Below, piece by piece: positions 46,170-54,080 of a stretch of DNA of 64,000 nucleotides. The notes beneath the pieces are model-generated. The model was not told where the DNA came from and did no database searches. It saw only the letters and a program-made list of their open reading frames with translations. Origin of the DNA: VXNE01 sp965206615 (lineage in GTDB: Bacteria > Pseudomonadota > Gammaproteobacteria > Pseudomonadales > Azotimanducaceae); assembly GCA_965206615.1 (NCBI GenBank), contig CBDBKI010000004.1, positions 496,001 through 560,000 on the forward strand. Reading direction: 5' to 3'. The translations under genes and the position numbers were made by a program. Numbering within the stretch: the stretch's first letter is position 1; the number at the start of each line of letters is the position of its first letter.

Positions 46170-46225
46170 TTCGGATCCTCGCTCGGGCGCCGTGGAGCGC
46201 CGGTCTCGGGCATCGCCCCGTCAGC

Positions 46226-47653
46226 TCAGGATCCGACGGTCGCGGCCTGGACCGACGGATGCAGATCGTGCCAGTCCGTCACCTGCTCGTAGGCGTGGCC
46301 CATGCGGCAGAGCAGTGGCTCCTGCATGTGCTTGCCGACAAACTGGAGGCTCAGTGGCAGACCGTCGCTGCTGAGTCCGCACGGTACCGACAGCGTGGGC
46401 GTACCGCTGAAGTCGTAGGGTGCGGTGAAGCGCAGCAGGCTCATGTCCAGGCCCTCCTCGGGCAGGGGAGCGAAGGGCGCCATGTCCTGGACGGGAAACG
46501 CCGGGCCGGGCATCGAAGGGGAGACAAAAGCGTCCACGCCGGCCAACGTATCGCGCATCCGTCCGTTGCAGGCGGCGCGCAGGTTGTTCGCCCTGGCATA
46601 GTCCAACCCGGTGACGCTCGCGCCCAGGTCCAGCCAGCCCCTGAACCAGGGTCCGTAGTCGTCCCTGCGCGACGGATAGGTCGCTGCGTGGGCGAGTGCG
46701 GCCTCGGCCGAGCACAACACGGGCCACGCGGCCAGGTACTCTTCCAGCGCGGGCAAACGCACTGCGACGATCTGCGCGCCGAGTTCCTCGAGCAGCTTCA
46801 CGCTACGCGACACCGCGTTGGCGAGATCGGGATCGACCCCGTCCGTGGCATACCGCTCGTCGAAGCCGAGCCGGAGGCCGTTCACGCCCCGATCGAACCC
46901 TTCGAGCATGTCCGGCGCCGGCGCGGGCAGCGAAGTGGGGTCGTTCGGATCGGCCCCGGCGATGGCCTGGAGCACGATCCCGGCGTCGGCGGTGCTGCGC
47001 GTCATGGGGCCGACATGGTCCAGCGATTCGGCGAGCGCCAATACACCGTAACGGCTTACCCGCCCCCAGGTCGGCTTGATGCCCACCACCCCGCACGAGG
47101 CCGCAGGGAACCGGATCGAGCCGCCGGTGTCGCTGCCGAGGCTGCCGTAGCAGAGCCCCGCCGCGGTGGCCACGCCCGAGCCGCTCGAGGAGGCGCCCGA
47201 CCATCGGTCGGCGTCCCAGGGATTCACCGGTACGTCCCGGTCCGGGTTGTAGCCGGCCATGGCGCCCTCGGTCAGGTTGAGCTTGCCGAGCAGGACGGCT
47301 CCCGCGGCATGGAAGCGGCTGACCACGGTGGCGTCGAAATCCGGGACGTGATCGTCCAGGACCCGGGTGCCGCCCATGGTCCGCACACCCCTGGTGAAGC
47401 AGAGATCCTTCACCGCGATGGGAACGCCGTGCAACGGACCCCGATAGTGGCCGCCGGCGATCTCCGCCTCGGCGTCCCTGGCCTGGGACATGGCAGAATC
47501 CGCCATGACCGTGGCGTAGCTCTTCAATCGGCCGTCGAGTGCTTCGATGCGTTCGAGTTGCGCGCGCGTCGCTTCGACGGGCGAGACCTGCCCGGACTCG
47601 ATCAGTCCCGCGAGTTCGGTAATGGTCTTGAAATGCAAGGATTCGTCAGCCAT
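46226..47653 (-). CDS. amidase-signature family hydrolase
   Basis: A 475-residue amidase. The Ser-cisSer-Lys triad is visible: Lys in GVPIAVKDLCF near residue 81, the cis-Ser in WSGASSSGSGVATAAG near 155, and the nucleophile in LGSDTGGSIRFPA near 175-180. Residues VVGIKPTWGRVSRYGV continue the signature. GatA, the tRNA amidotransferase subunit, has the same signature, but no gatB or gatC lies nearby, so a small-molecule amidase is more likely. It heads a run of five minus-strand genes (amidase, hydrolase, RidA, VOC, SDR) separated by 56-88 bp gaps. Confidence 0.9.
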   Translation of the reverse strand: MADESLHFKTITELAGLIESGQVSPVEATRAQLERIEALDGRLKSYATVMADSAMSQARDAEAEIAGGHYRGPLHGVPIAVKDLCFTRGVRTMGGTRVLDDHVPDFDATVVSRFHAAGAVLLGKLNLTEGAMAGYNPDRDVPVNPWDADRWSGASSSGSGVATAAGLCYGSLGSDTGGSIRFPAASCGVVGIKPTWGRVSRYGVLALAESLDHVGPMTRSTADAGIVLQAIAGADPNDPTSLPAPAPDMLEGFDRGVNGLRLGFDERYATDGVDPDLANAVSRSVKLLEELGAQIVAVRLPALEEYLAAWPVLCSAEAALAHAATYPSRRDDYGPWFRGWLDLGASVTGLDYARANNLRAACNGRMRDTLAGVDAFVSPSMPGPAFPVQDMAPFAPLPEEGLDMSLLRFTAPYDFSGTPTLSVPCGLSSDGLPLSLQFVGKHMQEPLLCRMGHAYEQVTDWHDLHPSVQAATVGS

Positions 47654-47802
47654 GGCAACCTCCTCGTTCCGTAGCGATTTGCGAACGGCGATCCATGCCT
47701 TGACTGCTGCCGCGCAGGATGACCGGACTATAGCTCATCCGGCAGGACGCGGGGCCGGACACCCGAAGCGAATCCGCGACGCGGACAGCTCGCGCAGATG
47801 GC

Positions 47803-47823
47803 GTCGGATGTGTCGGTGGTCAC
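47803..47823 (-). pseudogene. possible first codons of a lost hsdR gene
   Basis: A GTG 18 bp after the toxin stop opens with TTDTSD, which resembles the usual N-terminus of type I restriction HsdR subunits (TDTSE..GLE), and then loses similarity. Only about seven codons match, so this is weak by itself; the hsdS fragment at 48381-48560 makes it more plausible. Confidence 0.25.
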
Positions 47824-47841
47824 GTTATCCGTGCTCGATCC

Positions 47842-48160
47842 TCAAACTGCGACTTCCCTCAGTTCCCCGGGCTGCACTTCGTCAATGGCTGCTCGGATTT
47901 CTTCCGTTCGATGTTGCACTCTGGGCCATGCGGTGGATAGCAGCACTACAATCGCCAACCCCCTTCCGGTGAGATTCTGCTGGTATCGCATGCTCTGGTC
48001 GGTGGTCACGATGACCTCATACCCTTCCTCCTCGGCTTTGCGGATCAATTCTCCGTTTTCCAGCAATTCCCACCCTTTCTCCGCCGATCTGTCCACCGAA
48101 TGTTCCCGGAGATGCCTTCGGAGGGGCGCCGGGGTTCCATGGTCGAAACAGGATCTTCAA
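47842..48160 (-). pseudogene. DUF5615-type PIN-like toxin with a frameshift
   Basis: The C-terminal 84 residues (GWELLENGELIRKAEEEGYEVIVTTDQSMRYQQNL, IVVLLSTAWPR) match PIN-like DUF5615 toxins. The N-terminus KILF begins at a TTG (48160) overlapping the antitoxin stop (TTGA) and continues DHGTPAPLRRHLREHSVDR in a second frame. The two parts are separated by one extra base in the run at about 48145-48149. The total of 319 bp is not a multiple of three. It is either an inactivated toxin or a sequencing error; if it is real, only an in-frame GTG at 48096 could start the remaining part. Confidence 0.75.
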
Positions 48161-48384
48161 GGTGGGGCTGGCGTTTTGAGTTGCTCGGCTTCATGGTTGA
48201 GAACGGCCGCCACCTGCCACTCCTTTACCTCGGGATACCATTCCAGGAACTCTGTCACTGTGGCACCGCTCTCCAGGTTTTCGAAGAGGGCGTATACCGG
48301 CACTCTTGTCCCGGTGAAGGCCCAGGCGCCGCTGATCTTGCGGGGGTTGCGTTCCACCGCCGGGCATGTCGTCCAGTTCGTCAT
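48157..48384 (-). CDS. DUF433-family antitoxin
   Basis: A 75-residue protein. NPRKISGAWAFTGTRVPVYALFENLESGATVTEFLEWYPEV is the DUF433 domain, a small winged-helix-like antitoxin commonly paired with DUF5615/PIN toxins. Its ATG overlaps the TGA of an upstream hsdS fragment (ATGA) and its own TGA overlaps the toxin TTG (TTGA). This tight arrangement shows that the pair was part of a larger operon. Confidence 0.82.
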   Translation of the reverse strand: MTNWTTCPAVERNPRKISGAWAFTGTRVPVYALFENLESGATVTEFLEWYPEVKEWQVAAVLNHEAEQLKTPAPP

Positions 48385-48560
48385 GGCTTCCGCGCCTTCG
48401 CAATGTCGCGTTCGGCAGTCTGTGAATTCGATTCGGCTTGGATTATATCGGCCCCGTCCTTGCACGCCAGCGGGTCCATGTCCGGCAGATCGGCCTCCGC
48501 CGCGCGCACATAGAGCTTGCCGGTCACTGCATCGGCGATCAGTCGGGTGCGGTATTCGGG
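48381..48560 (-). pseudogene. hsdS: C-terminal remnant of a type I restriction specificity subunit
   Basis: The last 59 codons before the antitoxin read EYRTRLIADAVTGKLYVRAAEADLP, the characteristic C-terminal helix end of HsdS proteins (YRTRLIxDVVTGKLDVR). No target-recognition domains precede it: the bases upstream (48561-48659) lead into the divergent nth gene. hsdS normally gives a type I enzyme its DNA specificity. Only this tail remains, so the operon was truncated. Confidence 0.75.
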
Positions 48561-48659
48561 CGTGCAGGCCGCGACACGACGGCTTCGGGTGACCGGCCGG
48601 CGGACCGAGCGTGGCCACGCGGAGTCTATAATTGCCCTGTCGACGGGCCGGGGGGTCGG

Positions 48660-49304
48660 GTGAACAAGGCGAAGCGCCAGGAGATCTATGAGCGCCTGCA
48701 ACAGGCGGACCCGGCTCCGACCACGGAACTCAAGTACCGATCCCCGTTCGAACTCCTCGTTTCCGTGATCCTGTCCGCGCAGGCGACGGACGTCAGCGTG
48801 AACCTCGCGACCAGGACGCTCTTTGCCAAAGCGGCGACGCCGGAGTCGATGCTCGCGCTGGGCCTCGACCGGCTGAAGGAGCACATCAAGTCGATCGGCC
48901 TGTTCAACACCAAGGCCGCGAACCTCCTGAAGACCTGCCGGGCGTTGATCGAGCGGCATGGCGGCGAGGTCCCGCGCGACCGGGAGGCCCTCGAGGCACT
49001 GCCCGGCGTGGGACGAAAGACCGCCAATGTCGTCCTGAACACCGCCTTCGGCGAACCGACCATCGCGGTGGACACACACATCTTCCGCGTCTCGAACCGG
49101 ACCCGGCTTGCACCCGGCAAGACGGTCCGGCAGGTCGAGGACAAGCTGCTGAAGTTCACGCCCGAGGCGTTCAAACGCGACGCGCACCACTGGCTGATCC
49201 TGCACGGCCGCTACGTCTGCATCGCCCGCAAACCGCGTTGCGGCTCGTGCGTCATCGAGGATCTCTGCGAGTACAAGGCGAAGACGGACCCCGAGCCCGA
49301 GTGA
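48660..49304 (+). CDS. nth: endonuclease III
   Basis: A 214-residue base-excision repair DNA glycosylase/AP lyase for oxidised pyrimidines. The helix-hairpin-helix is LEALPGVGRKTANVVLN near residues 108-124 with the catalytic Lys. The catalytic Asp is in IAVDTHIFRVSNR near 138. The C-terminal [4Fe-4S] Cys set (CIARKPRCGSCVIEDLC) has the family spacing C-x6-C-x2-C-x5-C. The start is GTG 48660, which aligns with MNKAKR of E. coli Nth. The following gene starts 69 bp downstream. Confidence 0.97.
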   Translation: MNKAKRQEIYERLQQADPAPTTELKYRSPFELLVSVILSAQATDVSVNLATRTLFAKAATPESMLALGLDRLKEHIKSIGLFNTKAANLLKTCRALIERHGGEVPRDREALEALPGVGRKTANVVLNTAFGEPTIAVDTHIFRVSNRTRLAPGKTVRQVEDKLLKFTPEAFKRDAHHWLILHGRYVCIARKPRCGSCVIEDLCEYKAKTDPEPE

Positions 49305-49372
49305 GGGAGTAGCGTTGACTGCGGTACGGCGGCCGTCTACCGTGCGCCGCCCAACGCCCCTTGGTCCGTGCC

Positions 49373-50023
49373 ATGTCCCGCATCCACCTCAGCCTCCACG
49401 AGGCACGCGTCGTCGGCTGCCTGATGGAGAAGGCCGTGCTGACGCCGGATCAATGCCCGTTGACGCTGAACGCACTCATGGTGGCCTGCAACCAGAAGTC
49501 GAGCCGGGAGCCGGTATTGGCGCTGGACCGTACTACCGTGGAACGGGTGGCGCGCGACCTGCAGGAGAAGTCGCTCGTCAGCAGCGACGAGAACTTCAGA
49601 ACCGGCGTCGTGAAGTATCGGCAGCGACTCTGCAACACGATGTTCAGCGACTTGACCCTCGCCGAGGACGAATATGCGGTGGTCTGTCTGCTGCTCCTGC
49701 GCGGCCCGCAGACCCCCGGCGAACTGCGCGCGCGCAGCGGGCGCCTGCATGGGTTTGCGGACAACGGGGCGGTGGTCGACACGTTGCTGCGCCTGATGGA
49801 TACGGCGCGCGAAGGAGGCCCGCTGGTCGCGAGGCTCGCGCGGGTATCCGGACGCCGCGACCACCAGTACGCGCACCTGCTGTCCGACGCCATCGAGTCC
49901 GTGGCGGCGGACGAAGTGCCGGCCGGGACGGAACCTCGGGGCGGACGGCTCGCGGAGCTCGAACAACGGGTCGCCGCGCTGGAACTCGAGGTGGCGGCGC
50001 TCAAGGGCGGCGGGCGACCGTAG
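49373..50023 (+). CDS. yceH: YceH-family (DUF480) protein
   Basis: A 216-residue protein with two winged-helix repeats (about residues 5-90 and 95-175). Signature segments are LSLHEARVVGCLMEKAVLTPDQCPLTLNAL and YAVVCLLLLRGPQTPGELRARSGRLHGFADN. A heptad-like coiled coil (LAELEQRVAALELEVAAL) ends the protein. The family is conserved in proteobacteria; its role is not established. ATG 49373 matches the family N-terminus. A hairpin that could terminate transcription starts 18 bp after the stop. Confidence 0.9.
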   Translation: MSRIHLSLHEARVVGCLMEKAVLTPDQCPLTLNALMVACNQKSSREPVLALDRTTVERVARDLQEKSLVSSDENFRTGVVKYRQRLCNTMFSDLTLAEDEYAVVCLLLLRGPQTPGELRARSGRLHGFADNGAVVDTLLRLMDTAREGGPLVARLARVSGRRDHQYAHLLSDAIESVAADEVPAGTEPRGGRLAELEQRVAALELEVAALKGGGRP

Positions 50024-50040
50024 GGGACGCCCTGTGCGAC

Positions 50041-50070
50041 CTGATCAAGCCCATGGAGGGGCTTGATCAG
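50041..50070 (+). terminator. perfect 12-bp hairpin after yceH
   Basis: CTGATCAAGCCC/GGGCTTGATCAG with a 6-nt loop lies 18 bp after the yceH stop and resembles the stems of the 6.8-kb cluster. There is only a short T-rich stretch (TTTCTT) after it, so its role as a terminator is plausible but not certain. Confidence 0.5.
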
Positions 50071-50097
50071 AGGTTTCTTAGTGGCGTCCCGTCTTCG

Positions 50098-50142
50098 AAT
50101 TCGCGCACATCCCCGGGCGACCACAAGGGTCGCCCCTACGCC
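50098..50142. repeat. family B repeat, single copy
   Basis: The unit starts with a CGCGCACATCCCC segment and contains the palindrome GGGCGACC/GGTCGCCC followed by CCTACG. It is closely similar to the unit at 39059-39102. The rest of 50143-50288 holds nothing that I recognise. Confidence 0.75.
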
Positions 50143-50288
50143 AAGGCCGCCGATCGGGCGTCCGGGCCGCGGGACGGGCGCCCTCCCCGGAGGCGCGGTG
50201 TTATGATCCCCGTCGCGCGATTCCCCGCGCGAAACGGCACGCCCGATGCCGGTCCGGCAGCAGCCGCGGGGTAGCGCGAAGGGGGAAG

Positions 50289-52100
50289 ATGGACAGCGGA
50301 TTCAATTACCGGAACGATCTCATGATCGTGTCCAACTGGTCGGATGCCTCCTTCGCGCTCGACACCGCCCACCACGTAGGACAGGAACCGCAAGTCTCCG
50401 ACGTCATCTCGCTGAAGACCTTCGCGAACACCGAGTTCTGTCCCCGCTTCATCAGCGACGCGAGCGATCTCGAGCACATCGGCCGTCACCTGTGCGGCAA
50501 GCGTGTCTACCTGATCTCCACCTCGTCCCCGCAGCACACGCGCGCGGAACTGGCCATGCGCAACCTGCTCATCGCGTCCGCCGCCAAGGAGAACGGGGCG
50601 GAACGCGTCGTCCTGGTCGAACCGGACCTGTTCTTCTCCGCCCAGGATCGCGGGCCGCATTCCAGCGACCATCCCCAGATGACGGGGCCGGATGCCTACA
50701 AGAAGTTCGACGGGCAGCCGGCGTCGGCGCACCTCTATGCCCAGATGCTGCGCGGCGCGGGCGTCGATCAGGTGGTCGCGGTGCACAACCACAAGCCCGG
50801 TGTGTTGAAGAAAATCTACGACGAGGTGTTCGGTACGAACGGCGAGCGGTCCGCGTTCTTCAACCTGGATATCGCGTACCTCGTTGCGCACTACATCCTG
50901 CAGGTCGCCAGGCCGCAGGGGCTCGGGGAGAACGTGGGGCTCGTGGCGCCGGACCAGGGCGCGGAGGATTTCGTGCGCAGCGTGCAACGGTTTACCGGCC
51001 TGCGGGATGCGGAGGTGGTCGTCCTCGAGAAGCAGCGCCACGGTCAGCGCAGCGTGGAGATGACATTGCCGGCCAATGCGCACCGCCTGAAGGACCGCGA
51101 GGTGTTCATTCTCGACGACATGGTGCGTACGGGCGGCACCATCGCCAAGGCGGCGAGCCTTCTGCACGAGAACGAAGAGACGCGTCCCCGGCGCATCTAC
51201 TTCTACTGTACCCACACCTATATCTCGCCGGAGGCAAGGGAGAACCTGCACGCCGGGGCCCTGACGGAGTTCGCCACCACCAACACGCTGCCGAACGTGC
51301 TCAATCGCGACGACCAGGGGCGGCTGCGGCAGAAGATCGTGGTGCTGAAGATCGAGGCGTTCCTGGCCGACGCGATCCTGCACTGCCTCGAAGGCGGTGA
51401 GGACCCGGCGGAGCGCTACCATCCCCATCGCCTGCAACAGGCGGGCGCGTACTACCAGCTCGACTTCTCGAGCCGCAACGAACTGCGCAGCGCCAACGGC
51501 GGGCGCCGGGAAGCGCAACTGCGTCTGCGGCTGTACCCTTGTGGGGCGACCCTTGTGGTCGCCCGTCCTCGACCCTCGTGGTCGCCCGTCCCCGGAGTCG
51601 CGGAACCTCGTCGTCACCGCGCAGTTTCGCGCCAGCGAAACTGCAACGCGACCGCAGGTCGCGCCGGGACGGGACAAGCCCGTCCCCTACATGTTGTCGT
51701 AACCGCGCCCCCGCTTCGCCGCGAGGCGGAGCCTGAGCGCATTCAACCGGATGAACCCTTCGGCATCGCGTTGACGGTACGCGCCGCCGTCGTCCTCGAA
51801 CGTGACGACATCCGCATCGTAGAGGTTGTCGGACTCGGACCAACGCCCGGTGACCGATACGTTGCCCTTGTAGAGCTTCAGGCGTACCCGTCCGTTCACG
51901 ACCTTCTGCGACGCATCGATCAGTGTCTGCAGGACCTGCCGCTCGGGGGACCACCAATAGCCGTTGTAGATGAGCTTGGCGTAGCGGGGCATCAGCTCGT
52001 CGCGCAGGTGCATGACCTCGCGGTCCATCGTGATGGATTCCATCGCGCGGTGCGCCTTCAGCAGGATCGTGCCGCCCGGCGTTTCGTAGCACCCGCGTGA
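50289..52100 (+). CDS. phosphoribosylpyrophosphate synthetase-like protein with abnormal 3' extension
   Basis: The first about 415 residues resemble the PRPP synthetase/phosphoribosyltransferase fold. The N-terminal half includes LISTSSPQHTRAELAMRNLLIASAAKENGAERVVLVEPDLFFSAQD and the second half the PRPP-binding loop VFILDDMVRTGGTIAKAA near residues 274-290. It differs from canonical Prs and its substrate is uncertain. After residue about 415 (RLRLYP) the frame runs with no stop through a family B and a family A repeat and then 414 bp antisense to argG, giving 603 codons. That tail (Arg/Pro-rich) is probably an artefact of repeat insertion that removed the original stop near 51540. Confidence 0.8.
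   Translation: MDSGFNYRNDLMIVSNWSDASFALDTAHHVGQEPQVSDVISLKTFANTEFCPRFISDASDLEHIGRHLCGKRVYLISTSSPQHTRAELAMRNLLIASAAKENGAERVVLVEPDLFFSAQDRGPHSSDHPQMTGPDAYKKFDGQPASAHLYAQMLRGAGVDQVVAVHNHKPGVLKKIYDEVFGTNGERSAFFNLDIAYLVAHYILQVARPQGLGENVGLVAPDQGAEDFVRSVQRFTGLRDAEVVVLEKQRHGQRSVEMTLPANAHRLKDREVFILDDMVRTGGTIAKAASLLHENEETRPRRIYFYCTHTYISPEARENLHAGALTEFATTNTLPNVLNRDDQGRLRQKIVVLKIEAFLADAILHCLEGGEDPAERYHPHRLQQAGAYYQLDFSSRNELRSANGGRREAQLRLRLYPCGATLVVARPRPSWSPVPGVAEPRRHRAVSRQRNCNATAGRAGTGQARPLHVVVTAPPLRREAEPERIQPDEPFGIALTVRAAVVLERDDIRIVEVVGLGPTPGDRYVALVELQAYPSVHDLLRRIDQCLQDLPLGGPPIAVVDELGVAGHQLVAQVHDLAVHRDGFHRAVRLQQDRAARRFVAPA
51535..51600. repeat. family B repeat units in the extension of the PRPP synthetase-like gene
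   Basis: CTTGTGGGGCGACCCTTGTGG and a second GTGGTCGCCCGTCC copy lie next to each other. They are direct counterparts of the GTAGGGGCGACCCTTGTGGTCGCCC unit at 22.9 kb. A further GGACGGG/CCCGTCC copy lies at 51663-51690. Confidence 0.75.
51621..51663 (+). repeat. family A double-hairpin repeat, copy 3
   Basis: Hairpin 1 GCAGTTTCGC/GCGAAACTGC has 10 bp with loop GCCA. Hairpin 2 CGCGACC/GGTCGCG has loop GCA. The outer pairs of hairpin 1 differ from copies 1 and 4 but stay complementary. It lies between the PRPP synthetase-like gene and argG, inside the open extension. Confidence 0.88.
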
Positions 52101-52901
52101 CTTCATGCCCACGTAGCGGTTCTCGACGATGTCGCTGCGCCCGATGCCGTGGTTGCCCCCGACTTCGTTGAGATGTCGGAGCACCGCACCGGGCGACATG
52201 GGTGTCCCGTCGATGGCCACCACATCCCCTCGCTCGAATGCCAGTTCGATGCTGGCGGGCGTGTCGGGAGCCTCCTCCGGCGCCACCGTCCAGCGCCACA
52301 TGGACGGGTCGGGCTCGCTTCCCGGGTCTTCCAGGACGCCGCCCTCGTAGGAGATGTGCAACAGGTTGGCGTCCATGGAATAGGGGGACTTGCCGCCTTG
52401 CTGGAAGTCGACCGGGATCTGGCGATCCTCGCAATACGCCATGAGGGCTTCCCGCGAAGTGAGATCCCACTCCCGCCACGGGGCGATGACCCGGATATCG
52501 GGGTTGAGCGCATACGCTCCGAGCTCGAAGCGCACCTGGTCGTTACCCTTGCCGGTAGCTCCGTGGGCGACGGCTTCGGCGCCGGTCTCCGCCGCGATTT
52601 CCACCAGCCGTTTCGCGATGAGGGGCCGGGCGATGCTGGTGCCGAGCAGGTACTCGCCCTCGTAGACCGTGTTCGCGCGGAACATCGGGTAGACGAAGTC
52701 TGTCACGAACTCCTCGGTGAGGTCCTCGATGTGGATTTCCCGTACGCCGAGCGCCAGGGCCTTGTCCCGCGCGGGTTCGACTTCCTCACCCTGGCCGATA
52801 TCGGCCGTGAAGGTCACCACCTCGGCTTCGTAGACATCCTGCAGCCATCGGCAGATCACGGACGTGTCGAGGCCGCCAGAGTACGCCAGCACGACTTTCA
52901 T
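51687..52901 (-). CDS. argG: argininosuccinate synthase
   Basis: A 404-residue enzyme joining citrulline and aspartate in arginine synthesis. The ATP pyrophosphatase P-loop is VVLAYSGGLDTSVICRWL at residues 3-20. FTADIGQGEE near 37, VAHGATGKGNDQVRFE near 114, GKSPYSMDANLLHISYEGG near 172 and the citrulline-binding RGCYETPGGTILL near 272 follow. ATG 52901 gives the family start. Its last 414 bp are antisense to the extended PRPP-synthetase-like frame. carA/carB and argG together give the window two arginine/pyrimidine steps. Confidence 0.97.
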   Translation of the reverse strand: MKVVLAYSGGLDTSVICRWLQDVYEAEVVTFTADIGQGEEVEPARDKALALGVREIHIEDLTEEFVTDFVYPMFRANTVYEGEYLLGTSIARPLIAKRLVEIAAETGAEAVAHGATGKGNDQVRFELGAYALNPDIRVIAPWREWDLTSREALMAYCEDRQIPVDFQQGGKSPYSMDANLLHISYEGGVLEDPGSEPDPSMWRWTVAPEEAPDTPASIELAFERGDVVAIDGTPMSPGAVLRHLNEVGGNHGIGRSDIVENRYVGMKSRGCYETPGGTILLKAHRAMESITMDREVMHLRDELMPRYAKLIYNGYWWSPERQVLQTLIDASQKVVNGRVRLKLYKGNVSVTGRWSESDNLYDADVVTFEDDGGAYRQRDAEGFIRLNALRLRLAAKRGRGYDNM

Positions 52902-53094
52902 GCGTCGCCCTCGGAGCAAAACGCGTAATGGTACCGCAGCGGCCGGAACAGGAGACCTGTCCACCGCCGGGTGCCACGAAAGTGCCACGAAGGGACTGTG
53001 CATGTCGTCCCCGGCGGCGTGCTACCTTTGGCTTGGGTTTTGGCGCGTACAAACCTGTGGTGACGCATCGGCCACGGGAGGGGCACGAGGCTCG

Positions 53095-53727
53095 ATGAGT
53101 CAGATGAAAGCCCGTTTTCGGGGTTACGTTCCCGTCGTGGTCGATCTCGAAACCGGCGGCTTCGACAAGGATATCCATGCCGTCCTGCAGATCGCGGCGG
53201 TGAGCCTGTGCTGGATCGACCGCCGGCTCGAAATCGACGAGTCGCGCACATGGGATGTCGAGCCGCACCCCGCCACCCGCGTCGAGGCCGCGTCGCTGGA
53301 GTTGACGGGCATCGACCTCGGGGACGCGGGCCGCGGGGCCCTACCGGAAGCCGAGGCGGTGCGGGGGATGTTCCGGTTCGTCCGGGGTGCGGTGCGCCGT
53401 AGCGGCTGCCAGCGCGCGGTGCTGACCGCGCACAACGCCCATTTCGATCAGGGCTTCCTGATGGTAGCGGCGGCCCGCAACGGGGTGGGGCGCAATCCGT
53501 TCCACCCGTTCACCGTACTCGACACGGCCTCGCTGGCCGCGGTTGCATACGGGCACACCGTGTTGAGCGAGGCATGCGCCCGGGCTGGCCTTGCGTTCGA
53601 CAGTGACAAGGCGCACACGGCGAGCTACGACGCCGAAACCACGGCGCGACTGTTCTGCGCCATCGTGAACGCGTGGGACGCCGCGGCGCCCACCGGGTCG
53701 CTCACGAATCTGTCGGACGGCGATTGA
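53095..53727 (+). CDS. rnt: ribonuclease T
   Basis: A 210-residue 3'-5' exoribonuclease of the DEDDh class that trims tRNA and 5S/23S rRNA ends. Exo I is VVVDLETGGFD near residue 13 (D and E), Exo II is LTAHNAHFDQGFL near 112-124, and Exo III is HTASYDAETTARLF near 180 with His and Asp. A GGGAGGGG site precedes ATG 53095. It is divergent from argG and convergent with the glutaredoxin gene downstream. Confidence 0.95.
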   Translation: MSQMKARFRGYVPVVVDLETGGFDKDIHAVLQIAAVSLCWIDRRLEIDESRTWDVEPHPATRVEAASLELTGIDLGDAGRGALPEAEAVRGMFRFVRGAVRRSGCQRAVLTAHNAHFDQGFLMVAAARNGVGRNPFHPFTVLDTASLAAVAYGHTVLSEACARAGLAFDSDKAHTASYDAETTARLFCAIVNAWDAAAPTGSLTNLSDGD

Positions 53728-53744
53728 CGGGGCGCGTGCCGCCC

Positions 53745-54080
53745 CTACGTCGCGTCGGCCTTGGCGGCGGCTTCCTTGATGAGGGGTTCGAGCTCGCCGG
53801 ACTGATACATCTCCGTGACGATGTCGCAGCCGCCGACCAACTCGCCTTCCACGTACAGCTGGGGGAAGGTGGGCCAATTCGCGTAGCCGGGCAGCGTGGC
53901 GCGGATCTCCGGGTTGCTCAGGATGTCGACGTAGGCGAAGCGCTCCCCGCAGGCCATCAGGCACTGCACGGTCTGGGCGGAGAACCCGCACTGGGGGGCC
54001 TGGGGCGATCCCTTCATGTAGAGGATGACGGTGTTGCCTTCGATCTGTTCCTTGATGGTGTCCAAGACTGGCTGGCTCAT
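53745..54080 (-). CDS. grxD: monothiol glutaredoxin (Grx4/GrxD family)
   Basis: A 111-residue monothiol glutaredoxin that carries [2Fe-2S] clusters. The active site motif CGFS is in KGSPQAPQCGFSAQTVQ near residue 32. The glutathione-binding YANWPTFPQLYVEGELVGGCDIV follows near 66-88. The start MSQPVLDTIKEQI is typical. Gene pair rnt-grxD is common in gammaproteobacteria. Confidence 0.96.
   Translation of the reverse strand: MSQPVLDTIKEQIEGNTVILYMKGSPQAPQCGFSAQTVQCLMACGERFAYVDILSNPEIRATLPGYANWPTFPQLYVEGELVGGCDIVTEMYQSGELEPLIKEAAAKADAT

Noticed and set aside
46226..47653. Amidase considered as tRNA amidotransferase subunit gatA
   Set aside because: No gatB or gatC is adjacent and the neighbours are catabolic; the amidase signature alone does not distinguish them.
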